DNA of 64,000 bases from an uncultured Winogradskyella sp. (GTDB taxonomy: Bacteria; Bacteroidota; Bacteroidia; Flavobacteriales; Flavobacteriaceae): NCBI RefSeq assembly GCF_947498005.1, contig NZ_CANMIW010000005.1, positions 186,001-250,000 of the forward strand, written 5' to 3'. Shown here piece after piece: positions 1 through 8,350 of this stretch. Positions within the stretch are counted from its first letter, which is position 1, and the number at the start of each line of letters is the position of its first letter. The translations under genes and the position numbers were made by a program. The notes beneath the pieces were generated by a model, which saw only the letters and a list, made by a program, of their open reading frames with translations, was not told where the DNA came from and ran no database searches.

Positions 1-1
1 T

Positions 2-1312
2 AGTGGCGCACAAGGCGAAACAGTTTTTAGACAAAAATTAAACAATGGTATGCTAAAGTTTTATGCTGCTTTTGATACTTCAAAATTTAAACTTACCCAA
101 GAGGATATCAATTACGAGGATGGTATAGATTTTAAATTAAACAATAGCAATTTCTACGTAAATACATCTTACAAAGGTGTTTTAGGATCAAACTGGACTA
201 TGACTACAGGCTTAAGTTACACGTACGCAAAAAATAAATTAGGAATTGAAGCTAGTGATATTGATGGTGCTGAAAACTCAGCACATATTAAGATGAAACT
301 AAAAAAACGTTTCCATAGTAGATTCAAACTTAATTTTGGAGTAGAACAATTTGTTACAGATTACAAAGAGAATTATAGTGATGATACATTAGATGAGACT
401 TATGGTTACGATAATAATATCACAGCAGGTTTTGCAGAAGCAGATCTTATTTTTTCAAAAGATTTGGCCTTAAAAATTGGTATGCGAGCGGATTATAGTT
501 CTGTATTTAAAACAACTGAAGTTGCGCCAAGAGCTGCATTGGCTTACAAAACCTCAAAAAACGGTCAGTTTTCTCTAGCTTATGGAAACTTTTTTCAAAA
601 CCCAAATAGGGACGTGCTAAAGTTTAGTCAAGATTTAAGAGCAGAAAAAACGTCGCATTACATTTTAAACTATCAATACGTCAACAACGGTAAAATATTT
701 AGAGCTGAAGCTTACAGAAAGGATTATGATAACTTAATTAAATACAATACTGATTTTGTGCAATTTGATAGTGATTTTAACAGCTCAGGTAATGGCTATG
801 CACAAGGTTTAGATTTTTTCTGGAGAGACAACACAAGTATTAAAAATGTAGACTACTGGTTAAGCTATTCGTATTTAGATACAGAACGTAATTATCAAAA
901 TTTTGAAACATCAGCTCAACCCAATTATGCTACTAATCATAACTTATCAATAGTTGGTAAATATTGGATTGATAGCTGGAAAAGTCAAGTTGGTTTATCG
1001 TATAGTTTTTCATCTGGTCGTCCGTTTACAAATCCTAACACCAATCAATTATTGAGCGAGCGCACAAAATCGTATAATAGCTTAAGTCTAAATTGGGCTT
1101 ATTTACTAGATCAGCAAAAGATATTATACTTCTCTGTGAATAATGTTTTAGGGTTTAGAAATATTAATGGCTATCAATATTCTAATACGCCTGATATTGA
1201 TGGTCAATTTAACAGAAGAGCATTAACACCAGCTGCAGATCAATTCTTTTTTGTAGGTTTCTTTTGGACAATCAGTGAAGATAAAACGGATAATCAGCTA
1301 GATAATTTATAA
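2..1312 (+). CDS. TonB-dependent outer membrane receptor, C-terminal part (5' end outside window)
   Basis: The frame is open from the window edge to the stop at 1310-1312. The in-frame Met codon at 50 is internal, since coding sequence continues upstream of it, so about 436 residues of a longer protein are present. The visible part is a run of amphipathic aromatic-rich strands (for example SLSLNWAYLL, LYFSVNNVLG) ending in an aromatic-rich final strand (QFFFVGFFWTI) and a short polar tail, as in TonB-dependent receptor beta-barrels. The plug domain and signal peptide would lie outside the window. The substrate cannot be told. A tonB-type gene follows 82 bp later, which supports the call. Confidence 0.85.
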   Translation, partial: SGAQGETVFRQKLNNGMLKFYAAFDTSKFKLTQEDINYEDGIDFKLNNSNFYVNTSYKGVLGSNWTMTTGLSYTYAKNKLGIEASDIDGAENSAHIKMKLKKRFHSRFKLNFGVEQFVTDYKENYSDDTLDETYGYDNNITAGFAEADLIFSKDLALKIGMRADYSSVFKTTEVAPRAALAYKTSKNGQFSLAYGNFFQNPNRDVLKFSQDLRAEKTSHYILNYQYVNNGKIFRAEAYRKDYDNLIKYNTDFVQFDSDFNSSGNGYAQGLDFFWRDNTSIKNVDYWLSYSYLDTERNYQNFETSAQPNYATNHNLSIVGKYWIDSWKSQVGLSYSFSSGRPFTNPNTNQLLSERTKSYNSLSLNWAYLLDQQKILYFSVNNVLGFRNINGYQYSNTPDIDGQFNRRALTPAADQFFFVGFFWTISEDKTDNQLDNL

Positions 1313-1331
1313 AAATGTTAGGGTTTTAAAC

Positions 1332-1345
1332 ATGATGAATGTCAT
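1332..1345. promoter_or_regulatory. Palindrome ATGATGAATGTCAT upstream of tonB
   Basis: A 14-bp inverted repeat (ATGA-N6-TCAT) lies 50 bp before the tonB start. An almost identical palindrome (ATGATAAATGTCAT) lies at 51292-51305 ahead of the cyd genes. The arm size resembles Crp/Fnr-family operators, but the regulator is not in this window and the assignment is inference. Confidence 0.4.
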
Positions 1346-1394
1346 AATTCTAAAGGATTATGATAAGTAAATTTACATTATAAAATTAAACGTC

Positions 1395-2123
1395 ATGGAA
1401 CTCAAAAAAAACCCAAAAGCCAATGTAGGTCGAAACAGCAGTTTATACTTTGCTGTTGGCTTAAACGTAATGTTACTCCTTACATATATAGGACTAGAAC
1501 ATAAGACTTACGAAAAAGATAATATTACAGCAGATGTATTAATGTTAGATGAGCAATTTGATGAGGACATTCCTATTACAACAATTAATATTCCGCCTCC
1601 TCCACCTCCTGCTCAAAAACCTATTATCACAGAGTTGATTACTATTGTTGAAGATGTAGAAGATGTTGAAGAAACTGTTGTGAAAAGTACAGAAATAGGG
1701 CAAGATGATATTATAGACGATAGAGAAATAGGTATAGAAGAAGTAGAGGTTGTAGAAGTAGAGGAAGATATAGAAGTTCCATTCTCAGTGATTGAGAAAG
1801 TGCCAACATTTCCAGGTTGTAAAGGGACAAATGCACAATTGAGAAAATGTTTTGAAGAGAAAATGCAAGCACATTTATTGAAAAATTTTAAGTATCCGCA
1901 AGCAGCAGCAGAGCTGAATATTCAAGGAAGAGTATTTGTGTTTTTTATCATAGATAGAACAGGTAGAATTACCAAAATTAAAAGTAGAGGTCCTAATCCA
2001 TTGTTAGAAGCCGAAGCACAACGAATTATGAGTTTACTACCAAAAATGGAACCAGGTAAGCAGAGAGATAGAACTGTTAGCGTTCCTTATAGTATTCCTA
2101 TTAACTTTAAATTACAAATATAA
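1395..2123 (+). CDS. tonB: TonB-family energy transducer
   Basis: This 242-residue protein couples the inner-membrane proton-motive force to outer-membrane receptors. It has the expected order: a short cytoplasmic N-terminus, one membrane helix (about residues 17-34), a Pro run at 67-72, an acidic Glu/Val-rich periplasmic spacer (about 85-130) and a C-terminal TonB domain (about 150-242; motifs FKYPQAAAELNIQGRVFV and IDRTGRI). The FPGC and KCFEEKM motifs before the domain are common in Bacteroidota TonBs. It follows a receptor gene, so the two probably work together. The start is the first ATG after the palindrome at 1332; no alternative is better. Confidence 0.9.
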   Translation: MELKKNPKANVGRNSSLYFAVGLNVMLLLTYIGLEHKTYEKDNITADVLMLDEQFDEDIPITTINIPPPPPPAQKPIITELITIVEDVEDVEETVVKSTEIGQDDIIDDREIGIEEVEVVEVEEDIEVPFSVIEKVPTFPGCKGTNAQLRKCFEEKMQAHLLKNFKYPQAAAELNIQGRVFVFFIIDRTGRITKIKSRGPNPLLEAEAQRIMSLLPKMEPGKQRDRTVSVPYSIPINFKLQI

Positions 2124-2147
2124 ATAAACAACTAATATATCAAGCTG

Positions 2148-2201
2148 ACACAGTCAAAATCATTGAATCTAAATATTCATTGTATTTTGACTGTGTTTTT
2201 T
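2148..2201. terminator. Hairpin terminator between convergent genes
   Basis: A perfect 13-bp inverted repeat (ACACAGTCAAAAT at 2148-2160 with its complement at 2184-2196) is followed by a T run on the plus strand. It lies 24 bp after tonB and just before the 3' end of the minus-strand GNAT gene. Confidence 0.8.
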
Positions 2202-2226
2202 ACGTAATTCTATTCTTGAAAATTGT

Positions 2227-2751
2227 TTATAACTCCGGATTTTGTAATATATACCAATTACATAATTCATCATCACAAATAAAAGTACCTGATGGAATTA
2301 ATCCTATTTTTTTTAAAATTCTGTTAGAAACCGTATGATTTACAAGCGCAGCTGCACCAATTTCTTTTAGTTTTAAATCCTTAAAACCATAATCTAATGA
2401 GGCTATAGCGGCTTCTGTGGCAAAACCTTTTCCCCAAAATTGTTCTTTGAGTCTATAGCCAATGTCGTAATAGTTAAATTCTTTTCTTACATAATCTTCA
2501 TATTTCAAACCTGACCAACCTACAAATTTGTTCGACGATTTTTCAATCATAGCCAATCGACCCAATCCATTAGTTTTATACTGTTGTAAGATATTTAATA
2601 TCATGGCTTCAGATTGTTCTAGGGTTTTAACTGGTTTGTTTCCTAAAAACAAATGCACTTTTGGGTTAGAATCTAATTCAAAAAAATCGTGTTTATCAGC
2701 AATTGTAATTGGTCTTAAAATTAGACGTTCCGTTTCTATAATTGTATCCAT
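2227..2751 (-). CDS. GNAT N-acetyltransferase (RimJ/RimL-like)
   Basis: The 174-residue protein begins with the ETERLILRPITIAD signature of the RimJ/RimL (Acetyltransf_3) type. It carries the acetyl-CoA loop region FWGKGFATEAAIASLDYGF (about 108-126) and the ALVNHTVSNRILKKIGL segment near the end. It would transfer acetyl from acetyl-CoA to an unknown amine. The start codon abuts the stop of the upstream minus-strand gene (2752), so the two are probably co-transcribed. Confidence 0.85.
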   Translation of the reverse strand: MDTIIETERLILRPITIADKHDFFELDSNPKVHLFLGNKPVKTLEQSEAMILNILQQYKTNGLGRLAMIEKSSNKFVGWSGLKYEDYVRKEFNYYDIGYRLKEQFWGKGFATEAAIASLDYGFKDLKLKEIGAAALVNHTVSNRILKKIGLIPSGTFICDDELCNWYILQNPEL

Positions 2752-3702
2752 TTAATTTTTTTTATCGTATTCAATGATAGTTTGTTTCAGTTTTTTAGCT
2801 GCAGAGTGGTTAAATTTAAAATCCATTATATTTAAATTATGATGTTCTGAAGCCCATTTAAAAAATAATTGATAGGACTGTTGCCTTTCTTGGTATTCAG
2901 TTTCAAAATCTGGAATTTCAGATTCATATATTCGGTATATTTTAGAATCTTTAATTTCAAACCTTCTAATTGACTTATAGGGTGTAACATTTAATAAACG
3001 ATCTCTATCACAATGATAAGTTGAGAGTACTTCAATTTCGCTATCGTCAACGAGTACAATGATATAATTCATTTTATCATTCATAACATTTCCCCAAGCA
3101 TAGTTACTGGCATAATTCGTTTTACTACTTATGGTTTTATCTTTATTAAAATACTCTGCAAAATCTTTATGAAGTAATTGAAAAGTCGCAATAGAATCCT
3201 TTTTATTATAGGCACTAATAAAATCTTTTACAATTACAGATGCGCTTGTTTTAGGATATATCGCTAAACTGTCCATAGAAGACGTATAAAATGTTTTTAA
3301 GTTTTCTAAACTATCTATTTCGCGTTGTAATTGTAAATTGAGTTTATTAAATTTTTCTTGCCTTTCCACTGACTGATAATAGGAGTAAATCAACATATTT
3401 ATAGCATCGTTTCCATAAGCGTCAATAGCTTCAGGATAAGAATTATTTATAATTGATAAAAAATCTTTTAGATGATTATTACCATTTGAAGACTTGTTTT
3501 TAACAATCTCTAATAGTTCTTTATTTTGCTTGAAATATGATGTCATTTTATTAAAATCTGATTCAGAATAATCTAAATTTTCTATAATTTCTAGAGTGTC
3601 TTCAAAAATTAATGGCTCTGCTGATTTTGTTTTTATTTGACTATAACCAAAGGCCGAAATAAAAAGACAGATGAGTAGTATGACGTTTATTTTTTTTAAC
3701 AT
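2752..3702 (-). CDS. Secreted protein of unknown function
   Basis: I do not recognise a family. From the ATG at 3700-3702 the protein has about 316 residues and starts with a clear signal peptide (MLKKINVILLICLFISAFGYS followed by Q). An upstream in-frame ATG at 3738 would put 12 extra hydrophobic residues before it and is less likely. The body is charged and helical, with a predicted coiled segment (KLNLQLQREIDSLENLK), and its C-terminal half resembles the general NTF2-like or DUF4878 type only in composition. It lies directly upstream of a GNAT gene with no gap. Confidence 0.65.
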   Translation of the reverse strand: MLKKINVILLICLFISAFGYSQIKTKSAEPLIFEDTLEIIENLDYSESDFNKMTSYFKQNKELLEIVKNKSSNGNNHLKDFLSIINNSYPEAIDAYGNDAINMLIYSYYQSVERQEKFNKLNLQLQREIDSLENLKTFYTSSMDSLAIYPKTSASVIVKDFISAYNKKDSIATFQLLHKDFAEYFNKDKTISSKTNYASNYAWGNVMNDKMNYIIVLVDDSEIEVLSTYHCDRDRLLNVTPYKSIRRFEIKDSKIYRIYESEIPDFETEYQERQQSYQLFFKWASEHHNLNIMDFKFNHSAAKKLKQTIIEYDKKN

Positions 3703-3836
3703 TAGTAGAATTTTGGCCTTGAGTAGTATTAATTTCAAACAAAATATAACAAAAATTTAGTCATATAGATTTAAGTCTGTATCTTTTATCTCTAATTTAC
3801 TTTATAAATCCATAATTAGCAAAAAAAATCAATTAG

Positions 3837-4841
3837 ATGAAACAAATTATAACATTTGGAGAGGTTTTAATGCGTATATCACCAAGAGGAAATAAAAAGT
3901 TTATGCAATCTAATATTGTTGAATTTTATTTTGGTGGTACAGAGTTAAATGTAGGTATTTCTATTGCTAATTTTGGTGGTAATGTAAAACACATTAGTGC
4001 AGTTTCTGAAGATTTTATTGGAGATACAGCCATTTCTTATATTAGAAAATTTGGTGTAAGTACATCTTCTGTTGTACGATCTAGGCGACCTTTGGGTGTT
4101 TATTTTTTAGAAGTAGGTGCTGTAATGCGACCGAGTCAAATTTCTTATAACAGATCGCACTCTTCGTTTTCTGAAATTTTACCATCTATGGTAGATTGGG
4201 AAAAGGCCTTGAGAAAAGGAAATTGGATGCATTGGACAGGTATTACACCAGCACTAACGCAAGGTGCTTATGATACTTTAAAAGAAGGTTTAAAATTAGC
4301 AAAGGAAAAAGGGATAACAATATCTGCAGATCCTACATACAGAAGTGGTTTATGGAAATACGGACAAGATCCTAAAGAAGCTTTAATAGAATTACTTGGC
4401 TATTCTACTATTTTTATTGGTGGAATCAACGAAATTAATGAGGTTTTAGGAACAGATTACAGCTATTCTAACGACGATTTTAAAAAGGCGAGTCAGCAGC
4501 TTATGGAAACATTTCCATCCATAGAGAAAGTGTTTGATAAAATACGAACTTCATTAAATGCGTCTTGGCATAAAATTAGAGCTCGTATGTGGAATGGCAC
4601 AGAATTTAGAGAAACTGAAGATTTAGATATTACACATATTGTAGATAGAATTGGTACTGGTGATGCCTTTGCAGGTGGCTTAATTCATGGTTTACAACAT
4701 TACGATGATTATAAAGCCATGTTATTTGCATGTGCTGCTTGTGCATTAAAACATACTTATGAAGGTGATGTGAATTATAGCAATGTCGATGACGTAATTA
4801 AAATAATTGAAGGAAATATTTCTGGTCGTTTTGTGAGGTAA
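3837..4841 (+). CDS. kdgK: PfkB-family sugar kinase, probably 2-keto-3-deoxygluconate kinase
   Basis: The 334-residue protein has the ribokinase/PfkB fold signatures: the N-terminal FGGTELNVGISIANFGG (about 32-48) and the C-terminal DRIGTGDAFAGGLIHGL (about 268-284), which holds the anion hole and catalytic Asp. Flavobacterial proteins with this N-terminus (ITFGEVLMRISPRGNKK) are usually annotated as KDG kinase, phosphorylating 2-keto-3-deoxygluconate in uronate/alginate breakdown. No uronate genes are adjacent here, so the substrate is inference. It is monocistronic. Confidence 0.75.
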   Translation: MKQIITFGEVLMRISPRGNKKFMQSNIVEFYFGGTELNVGISIANFGGNVKHISAVSEDFIGDTAISYIRKFGVSTSSVVRSRRPLGVYFLEVGAVMRPSQISYNRSHSSFSEILPSMVDWEKALRKGNWMHWTGITPALTQGAYDTLKEGLKLAKEKGITISADPTYRSGLWKYGQDPKEALIELLGYSTIFIGGINEINEVLGTDYSYSNDDFKKASQQLMETFPSIEKVFDKIRTSLNASWHKIRARMWNGTEFRETEDLDITHIVDRIGTGDAFAGGLIHGLQHYDDYKAMLFACAACALKHTYEGDVNYSNVDDVIKIIEGNISGRFVR

Positions 4842-4861
4842 GATTCAAGTATCGTGAAGAT

Positions 4862-4883
4862 TAAAGGGTTTTAAAAACTCTTT
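4862..4883. terminator. Hairpin between convergent genes
   Basis: An inverted repeat of about 10 bp (TAAAGGGTTT with AAACTCTTTA, one G-T pair) lies between the stop codons of two convergent genes (4841 and 4897). The loop is very short and there is no strong T run, so terminator function is only plausible. Confidence 0.35.
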
Positions 4884-4896
4884 ACTGTTATGCAAA

Positions 4897-5430
4897 TTAC
4901 CATTCGCGCCAAAGGTCTGCAATTCCTTCGCCATCTGCATAGTCTATAGGGTTTAAGCCAGAAGCTATTGTAATCTGGTCAATTAGTTCGCAAAGATCTT
5001 CTCTTTCTCCTGTTTCTATAAGTGATTCATCTGTTGCACTTAAGTGATTTAGTTTATTAATAGCATTTTTAAACAAGCCTAGTTTCTTTTTTTCAGTTGC
5101 ATGTTCTCCAAAATTAATTAATTTATTAATGAGATCATCAAATATTTGTTTTGCAGCGTCACAATTTTCTTGAGTATATTGCTCCATGTCGTACTCAAAA
5201 TAATTTTCCCTCCAACTTTTAAAGGGATAGATTGCTTTTGTTTTATTTAACTTTTCAGAATAAGACAAACTATCATCTAACTTTAGATTTAAATTTTCAT
5301 TTGAAATATTCTTTTCTGAAACAGTATTTTTTGGAGGAATTTTTAATGATTTTTTATTTTGATTTGTATATAGGTATATCGCACCACGTATTACTAAATA
5401 ACCAATAAATATGTACAGCATTTTATTCAT
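4897..5430 (-). CDS. Membrane-anchored protein of unknown function
   Basis: About 177 residues from the ATG at 5428-5430; a start at 5457 would add nine residues. There is one N-terminal membrane helix (MLYIFIGYLVIRGAIYLY), a polar Asn/Lys/Ser-rich linker and an alpha-helical C-terminal part with Glu/Asp-rich segments. The family is not recognised. It is transcribed alone and converges with the sugar kinase. Confidence 0.55.
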   Translation of the reverse strand: MNKMLYIFIGYLVIRGAIYLYTNQNKKSLKIPPKNTVSEKNISNENLNLKLDDSLSYSEKLNKTKAIYPFKSWRENYFEYDMEQYTQENCDAAKQIFDDLINKLINFGEHATEKKKLGLFKNAINKLNHLSATDESLIETGEREDLCELIDQITIASGLNPIDYADGEGIADLWREW

Positions 5431-5610
5431 ATCACAAATGAGAATTAATTTTAACAACTACAAAACCAAAGAAGAAATCGCTAACAGTAGTAGACTATAT
5501 TTCGTTTTGAGCTTCAAATTAGTTAAAATGTTTTTGTTTTACAGAAACTGTTGTTATAAGAACAGTTGTCACTAAGATACTAATAAATCAAAAATGTAGG
5601 AGTAATACAT

Positions 5611-6042
5611 CTATAAACTTACAACTTGTATAATGAGTCCAAACACACCAAGGATTAAGCATAGCGGAATAAATAATTTAGAATCGGCTTTAGCGAAATT
5701 AGTGTGTTTCACTTTTTTAAATAATCCTACGTAATTGAAATCTCCAATCGCTCTAATTATAAAAAGTGAAGGAATTATCCAACATGCATAAATAAGAAAT
5801 GCATTTGGAATATTCAATTGCAGAAAACCAGCTTTTATAACATAAACAAGAGCAAATAAAGCTAGAATTAAGGCAACTAGTAATGTTGCAAACTTTGGGA
5901 TAGAAGGTGAATTGGTTTCATTCTCATGGGTTGGAATAACACTTTTTAATGCCCATTTACCACCAAAAAGCCAGTAAAAATGTACTAATGATAAAAATGA
6001 AAATATAAGAATTAAGATTAATGATAGTATTGAGATCATCAT
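5611..6042 (-). CDS. DUF3995 small integral membrane protein
   Basis: The 143-residue protein has about four membrane helices. Its N-terminal motif HFYWLFGGKWALKSVIP is typical of the DUF3995 family, as is a LLVALILALFALVYV helix. The function of the family is unknown. Its ATG overlaps the TGA of the upstream monooxygenase gene by 4 bp (ATGA at 6042-6039), so the two are translationally coupled and probably act together or are co-regulated. Confidence 0.75.
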   Translation of the reverse strand: MMISILSLILILIFSFLSLVHFYWLFGGKWALKSVIPTHENETNSPSIPKFATLLVALILALFALVYVIKAGFLQLNIPNAFLIYACWIIPSLFIIRAIGDFNYVGLFKKVKHTNFAKADSKLFIPLCLILGVFGLIIQVVSL

Positions 6043-7172
6043 ACTTCCGCTAATTGAAAAATTTGTTCATTTTGTTTTCTATTAATAGAAGATGGTGTTA
6101 ATTTTAAAACCTGATTTCGGAAACCAATTAACAACGGATTTTTAAGATGCGCTATTTTGCCAACTCGCCAACTCGTTTTAACAACTTGGTGTGCTTTTGG
6201 TAATCTTAACTTTTGAAACACAGAAAATGCTTTTTCTGTGTTATACTTCGCTAGACATTCTGAAAGTACGTAAGCGTCTTCTATAGCTTGGCATGCACCT
6301 TGTCCCATATTTGGAGTGGCAGCATGTGCCGCATCACCAATTAGACATGCATTGCCCTTATACCAAATATCTGTAGGTTTTAAATCTGAAATTTCTGCAG
6401 TATTTATATATGCTTTATTAGTAGCCTTTATAATGTTTTTAATTAATGAATGATAGGTATAAAAATATCGATCTAATTGACCAACAGAGAATTCATCTTT
6501 ATTTTGTTTAAAAGCTTTTAAGGCATACCAATACACTTTATTTTCTGCTATTTGAACAAACCCAAAACGCTCAGATTTTCCCCAAGCTTCATTTAATTCA
6601 TTTTGAAAGTTTAATGGTAATTGATATTCTGTAACACCTCGCCAACAAATTTGCTTTGCATTTCTAATGTTGTTATTTGGTAATATATTTTCCCTAACTA
6701 CAGAATTTAGTCCATCTGCACCAATAAGCGTCGTAGATTTAATTTGTTTTCCGTTTTCAAAATTTAAAGTGTAACCATTTGCAGTTTTCTCTAATGCGGT
6801 AAGCTTATGGTTAAGCTTAATTTCTGTAGATTTTAATTGTTTAATTAGTAACTGTTGTAAAGTACCTCTATGAATAGCAATACTTTTAGTTTGGTGCTTT
6901 TTTTCAAAGTATGAGAAGTCAATTTTAGAAAGTGGCTTCAAATTAGATTTAGTAATATTCATTGAAGACATAACGTTACCATTGGCTTCAATTATTGGTC
7001 TTAGACCTAGCTTGTCAAAAACTTGCATAGCATTATTAGCCAAAATGATACCAGCACCAACTGGTTTTATGCTTTCTGCTTGTTCAAAAATTCTTGTTTT
7101 TATGCCTTTTTGTTCAAGTGCAATTGCAGTGGTTAGTCCTCCAATGCCTGCGCCAATAATGTCGATGCTCAT
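6039..7172 (-). CDS. FAD-dependent monooxygenase (aromatic hydroxylase type)
   Basis: The 377-residue protein has the three flavin hydroxylase signatures: the GxGxxG dinucleotide motif (IIGAGIGGLTTAIALEQKG, about 5-23), a DG motif (LIGADGLNSVVRENIL) and the GD motif (GNACLIGDAAHAATPNMGQG, about 270-290). It would use NAD(P)H and O2 to hydroxylate or epoxidise an unknown substrate. It resembles the zeaxanthin-epoxidase/HpxO branch rather than UbiH. It is followed by the overlapping DUF3995 gene. Confidence 0.85.
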   Translation of the reverse strand: MSIDIIGAGIGGLTTAIALEQKGIKTRIFEQAESIKPVGAGIILANNAMQVFDKLGLRPIIEANGNVMSSMNITKSNLKPLSKIDFSYFEKKHQTKSIAIHRGTLQQLLIKQLKSTEIKLNHKLTALEKTANGYTLNFENGKQIKSTTLIGADGLNSVVRENILPNNNIRNAKQICWRGVTEYQLPLNFQNELNEAWGKSERFGFVQIAENKVYWYALKAFKQNKDEFSVGQLDRYFYTYHSLIKNIIKATNKAYINTAEISDLKPTDIWYKGNACLIGDAAHAATPNMGQGACQAIEDAYVLSECLAKYNTEKAFSVFQKLRLPKAHQVVKTSWRVGKIAHLKNPLLIGFRNQVLKLTPSSINRKQNEQIFQLAEV

Positions 7173-7216
7173 ATTTTTTTAGTTGTTGACAATTGTTTTT
7201 ATCTAACTCCCTTTAA

Positions 7217-7275
7217 AACAACTAATTTAATAAATATATGATGAAAAACACCTCGCAAACTCGTAAGATTTTTTA
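7217..7275. repeat. Degenerate copy A of the intergenic cassette-type repeat
   Basis: Starts ACAACTAATTTA, as copy E at 15096 does, and keeps the order AATAAA ... AAAA ... AAGATTTT ... TAC. It lies about 119 bp downstream of the DUF4272 stop, the same layout as the clearer copies at 11098, 12946, 14396, 15098 and 15893. Similarity is weak. Confidence 0.35.
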
Positions 7276-7335
7276 TCTACAAAATAGGGTAGAAGCTCAT
7301 ATTAAAACGCAAAGATTGCTGCTGTAGATTATGAT

Positions 7336-8103
7336 TTAAGTGCTTAAATCTGTTTCGTCCCAAGCTACATCTTTAGAGAGCATCCAGGTTAATGAATGTC
7401 TGCGCTCGTGAATTACGCCTCCATTTCCCATAGGATCAAAACCTTGTGGTACTGTGTCTCTGCCTAATTGTGCACTTCTAATAGCATTATGTAAGCAATA
7501 GAATAAATCTTCTTTTTGTTTTAAAGTTTCCATTGAGAGTGTTTCTTTTTCTTCTATCCAACGTTCTACACTTTGATCTAGGGGACAGCTAAAATTCATT
7601 AATATATCTTGCATTTGTTCGCTAGACATCATTTCTCCTATAATTTCAGGTTCCTTGTATCCAAAAAACCAAGCTAATGGCCAAGCGTTTTCAAATTTCC
7701 ATCCTATGGCATTTCTGGCCTGTTCATTGTCTCGTGTTTCGATAAGAATTCCCATCTCATTGGTATCCATAAAATCTTTGAGACCATTTTTATCTATAAA
7801 TTCTAGGATTTTATCACTTTCTAAATTGTCTTCAGGAATCATTAACCAAAGCACTAATGCTTTTATGGCATTGAGCCGTTTTGCAATTTCAATAGGAGGT
7901 CTTAATTCACGTTCTAATTCTGTAGGCAATGAACTTGCTGGTCTAAAGCCAGCATTAAGACAAATAGTTAAATTATTTAGCCTTAAATCTGTCATCCAAG
8001 GCACCTTTTTATACGTTTCTAAAGTGGCTTTATTATTAGTGTCATTTTGGTTGTTACTATTGTTGTTATCTTTTGAACCAAATAATTTTTTTAGAAAACT
8101 CAT
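7336..8103 (-). CDS. DUF4272 domain protein
   Basis: The 255-residue protein has a polar Asn-rich N-terminal linker (about 10-27) after a short basic start. A DUF4272 domain follows, with NAGFRPASSLPTE (about 50-62), a central WKFENAWPLAWFFGY (about 137-151) and a C-terminal ERRHSLTWMLSKDVAWDETD. The domain has no established function. It is preceded 45 bp upstream by the broken Cys-rich mini-gene, with which it probably forms a transcription unit. Confidence 0.8.
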   Translation of the reverse strand: MSFLKKLFGSKDNNNSNNQNDTNNKATLETYKKVPWMTDLRLNNLTICLNAGFRPASSLPTELERELRPPIEIAKRLNAIKALVLWLMIPEDNLESDKILEFIDKNGLKDFMDTNEMGILIETRDNEQARNAIGWKFENAWPLAWFFGYKEPEIIGEMMSSEQMQDILMNFSCPLDQSVERWIEEKETLSMETLKQKEDLFYCLHNAIRSAQLGRDTVPQGFDPMGNGGVIHERRHSLTWMLSKDVAWDETDLST

Positions 8104-8148
8104 GTTATTAGTTTGTGTTTTAGGTATTGTTAAATGTTATTGAAGCTC

Positions 8149-8328
8149 TTAATCACAGCCACCACAGCTACTGCAACCGCTATCACATGATGATCAGCGA
8201 GAAATGTCGTATTCAGAATCAAAATGAGAAAATACACCTGATGTTAAAACTAATAATAGAATTAAAATGTGTATTTCGTAATAATATAAATTTAAGTCAA
8301 TGTGCTTAATTAAAGGTTTAAAATCCAT
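8149..8328 (-). pseudogene. Small Cys-rich membrane protein gene interrupted by an in-frame TGA
   Basis: Reading from ATG 8328-8326, the frame gives MDFKPLIKHIDL, a hydrophobic helix (HILILLLVLTSGVF) and FDSEYDISR, then TGA at 8196-8194. It continues as SSCDSGCSSCGGCD and a TAA at 8151-8149. A membrane helix followed by a CxxxCxxCxxC tail is a known small-protein pattern in flavobacteria, so I read this as one 59-codon gene with a nonsense codon or two small compensating indels (the +1 frame at the break reads ADHH). Translation may simply stop after 44 residues. It sits 45 bp upstream of the DUF4272 gene on the same strand. Confidence 0.55.
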
Positions 8329-8350
8329 GATACTTAATAAGATCCTAGCT

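Noticed and set aside
8194..8196. TGA read as selenocysteine in the Cys-rich mini-protein
   Set aside because: No SECIS-like hairpin is visible after the TGA and selenoprotein machinery is not expected in this group; a nonsense or frameshift explanation is simpler.
8127..8309. Plus-strand open frame of 60 codons opposite the Cys-rich mini-gene
   Set aside because: It is the antisense of the minus-strand gene remnant; its protein has no helix or motif pattern, whereas the minus strand shows a membrane helix and a Cys-rich tail.
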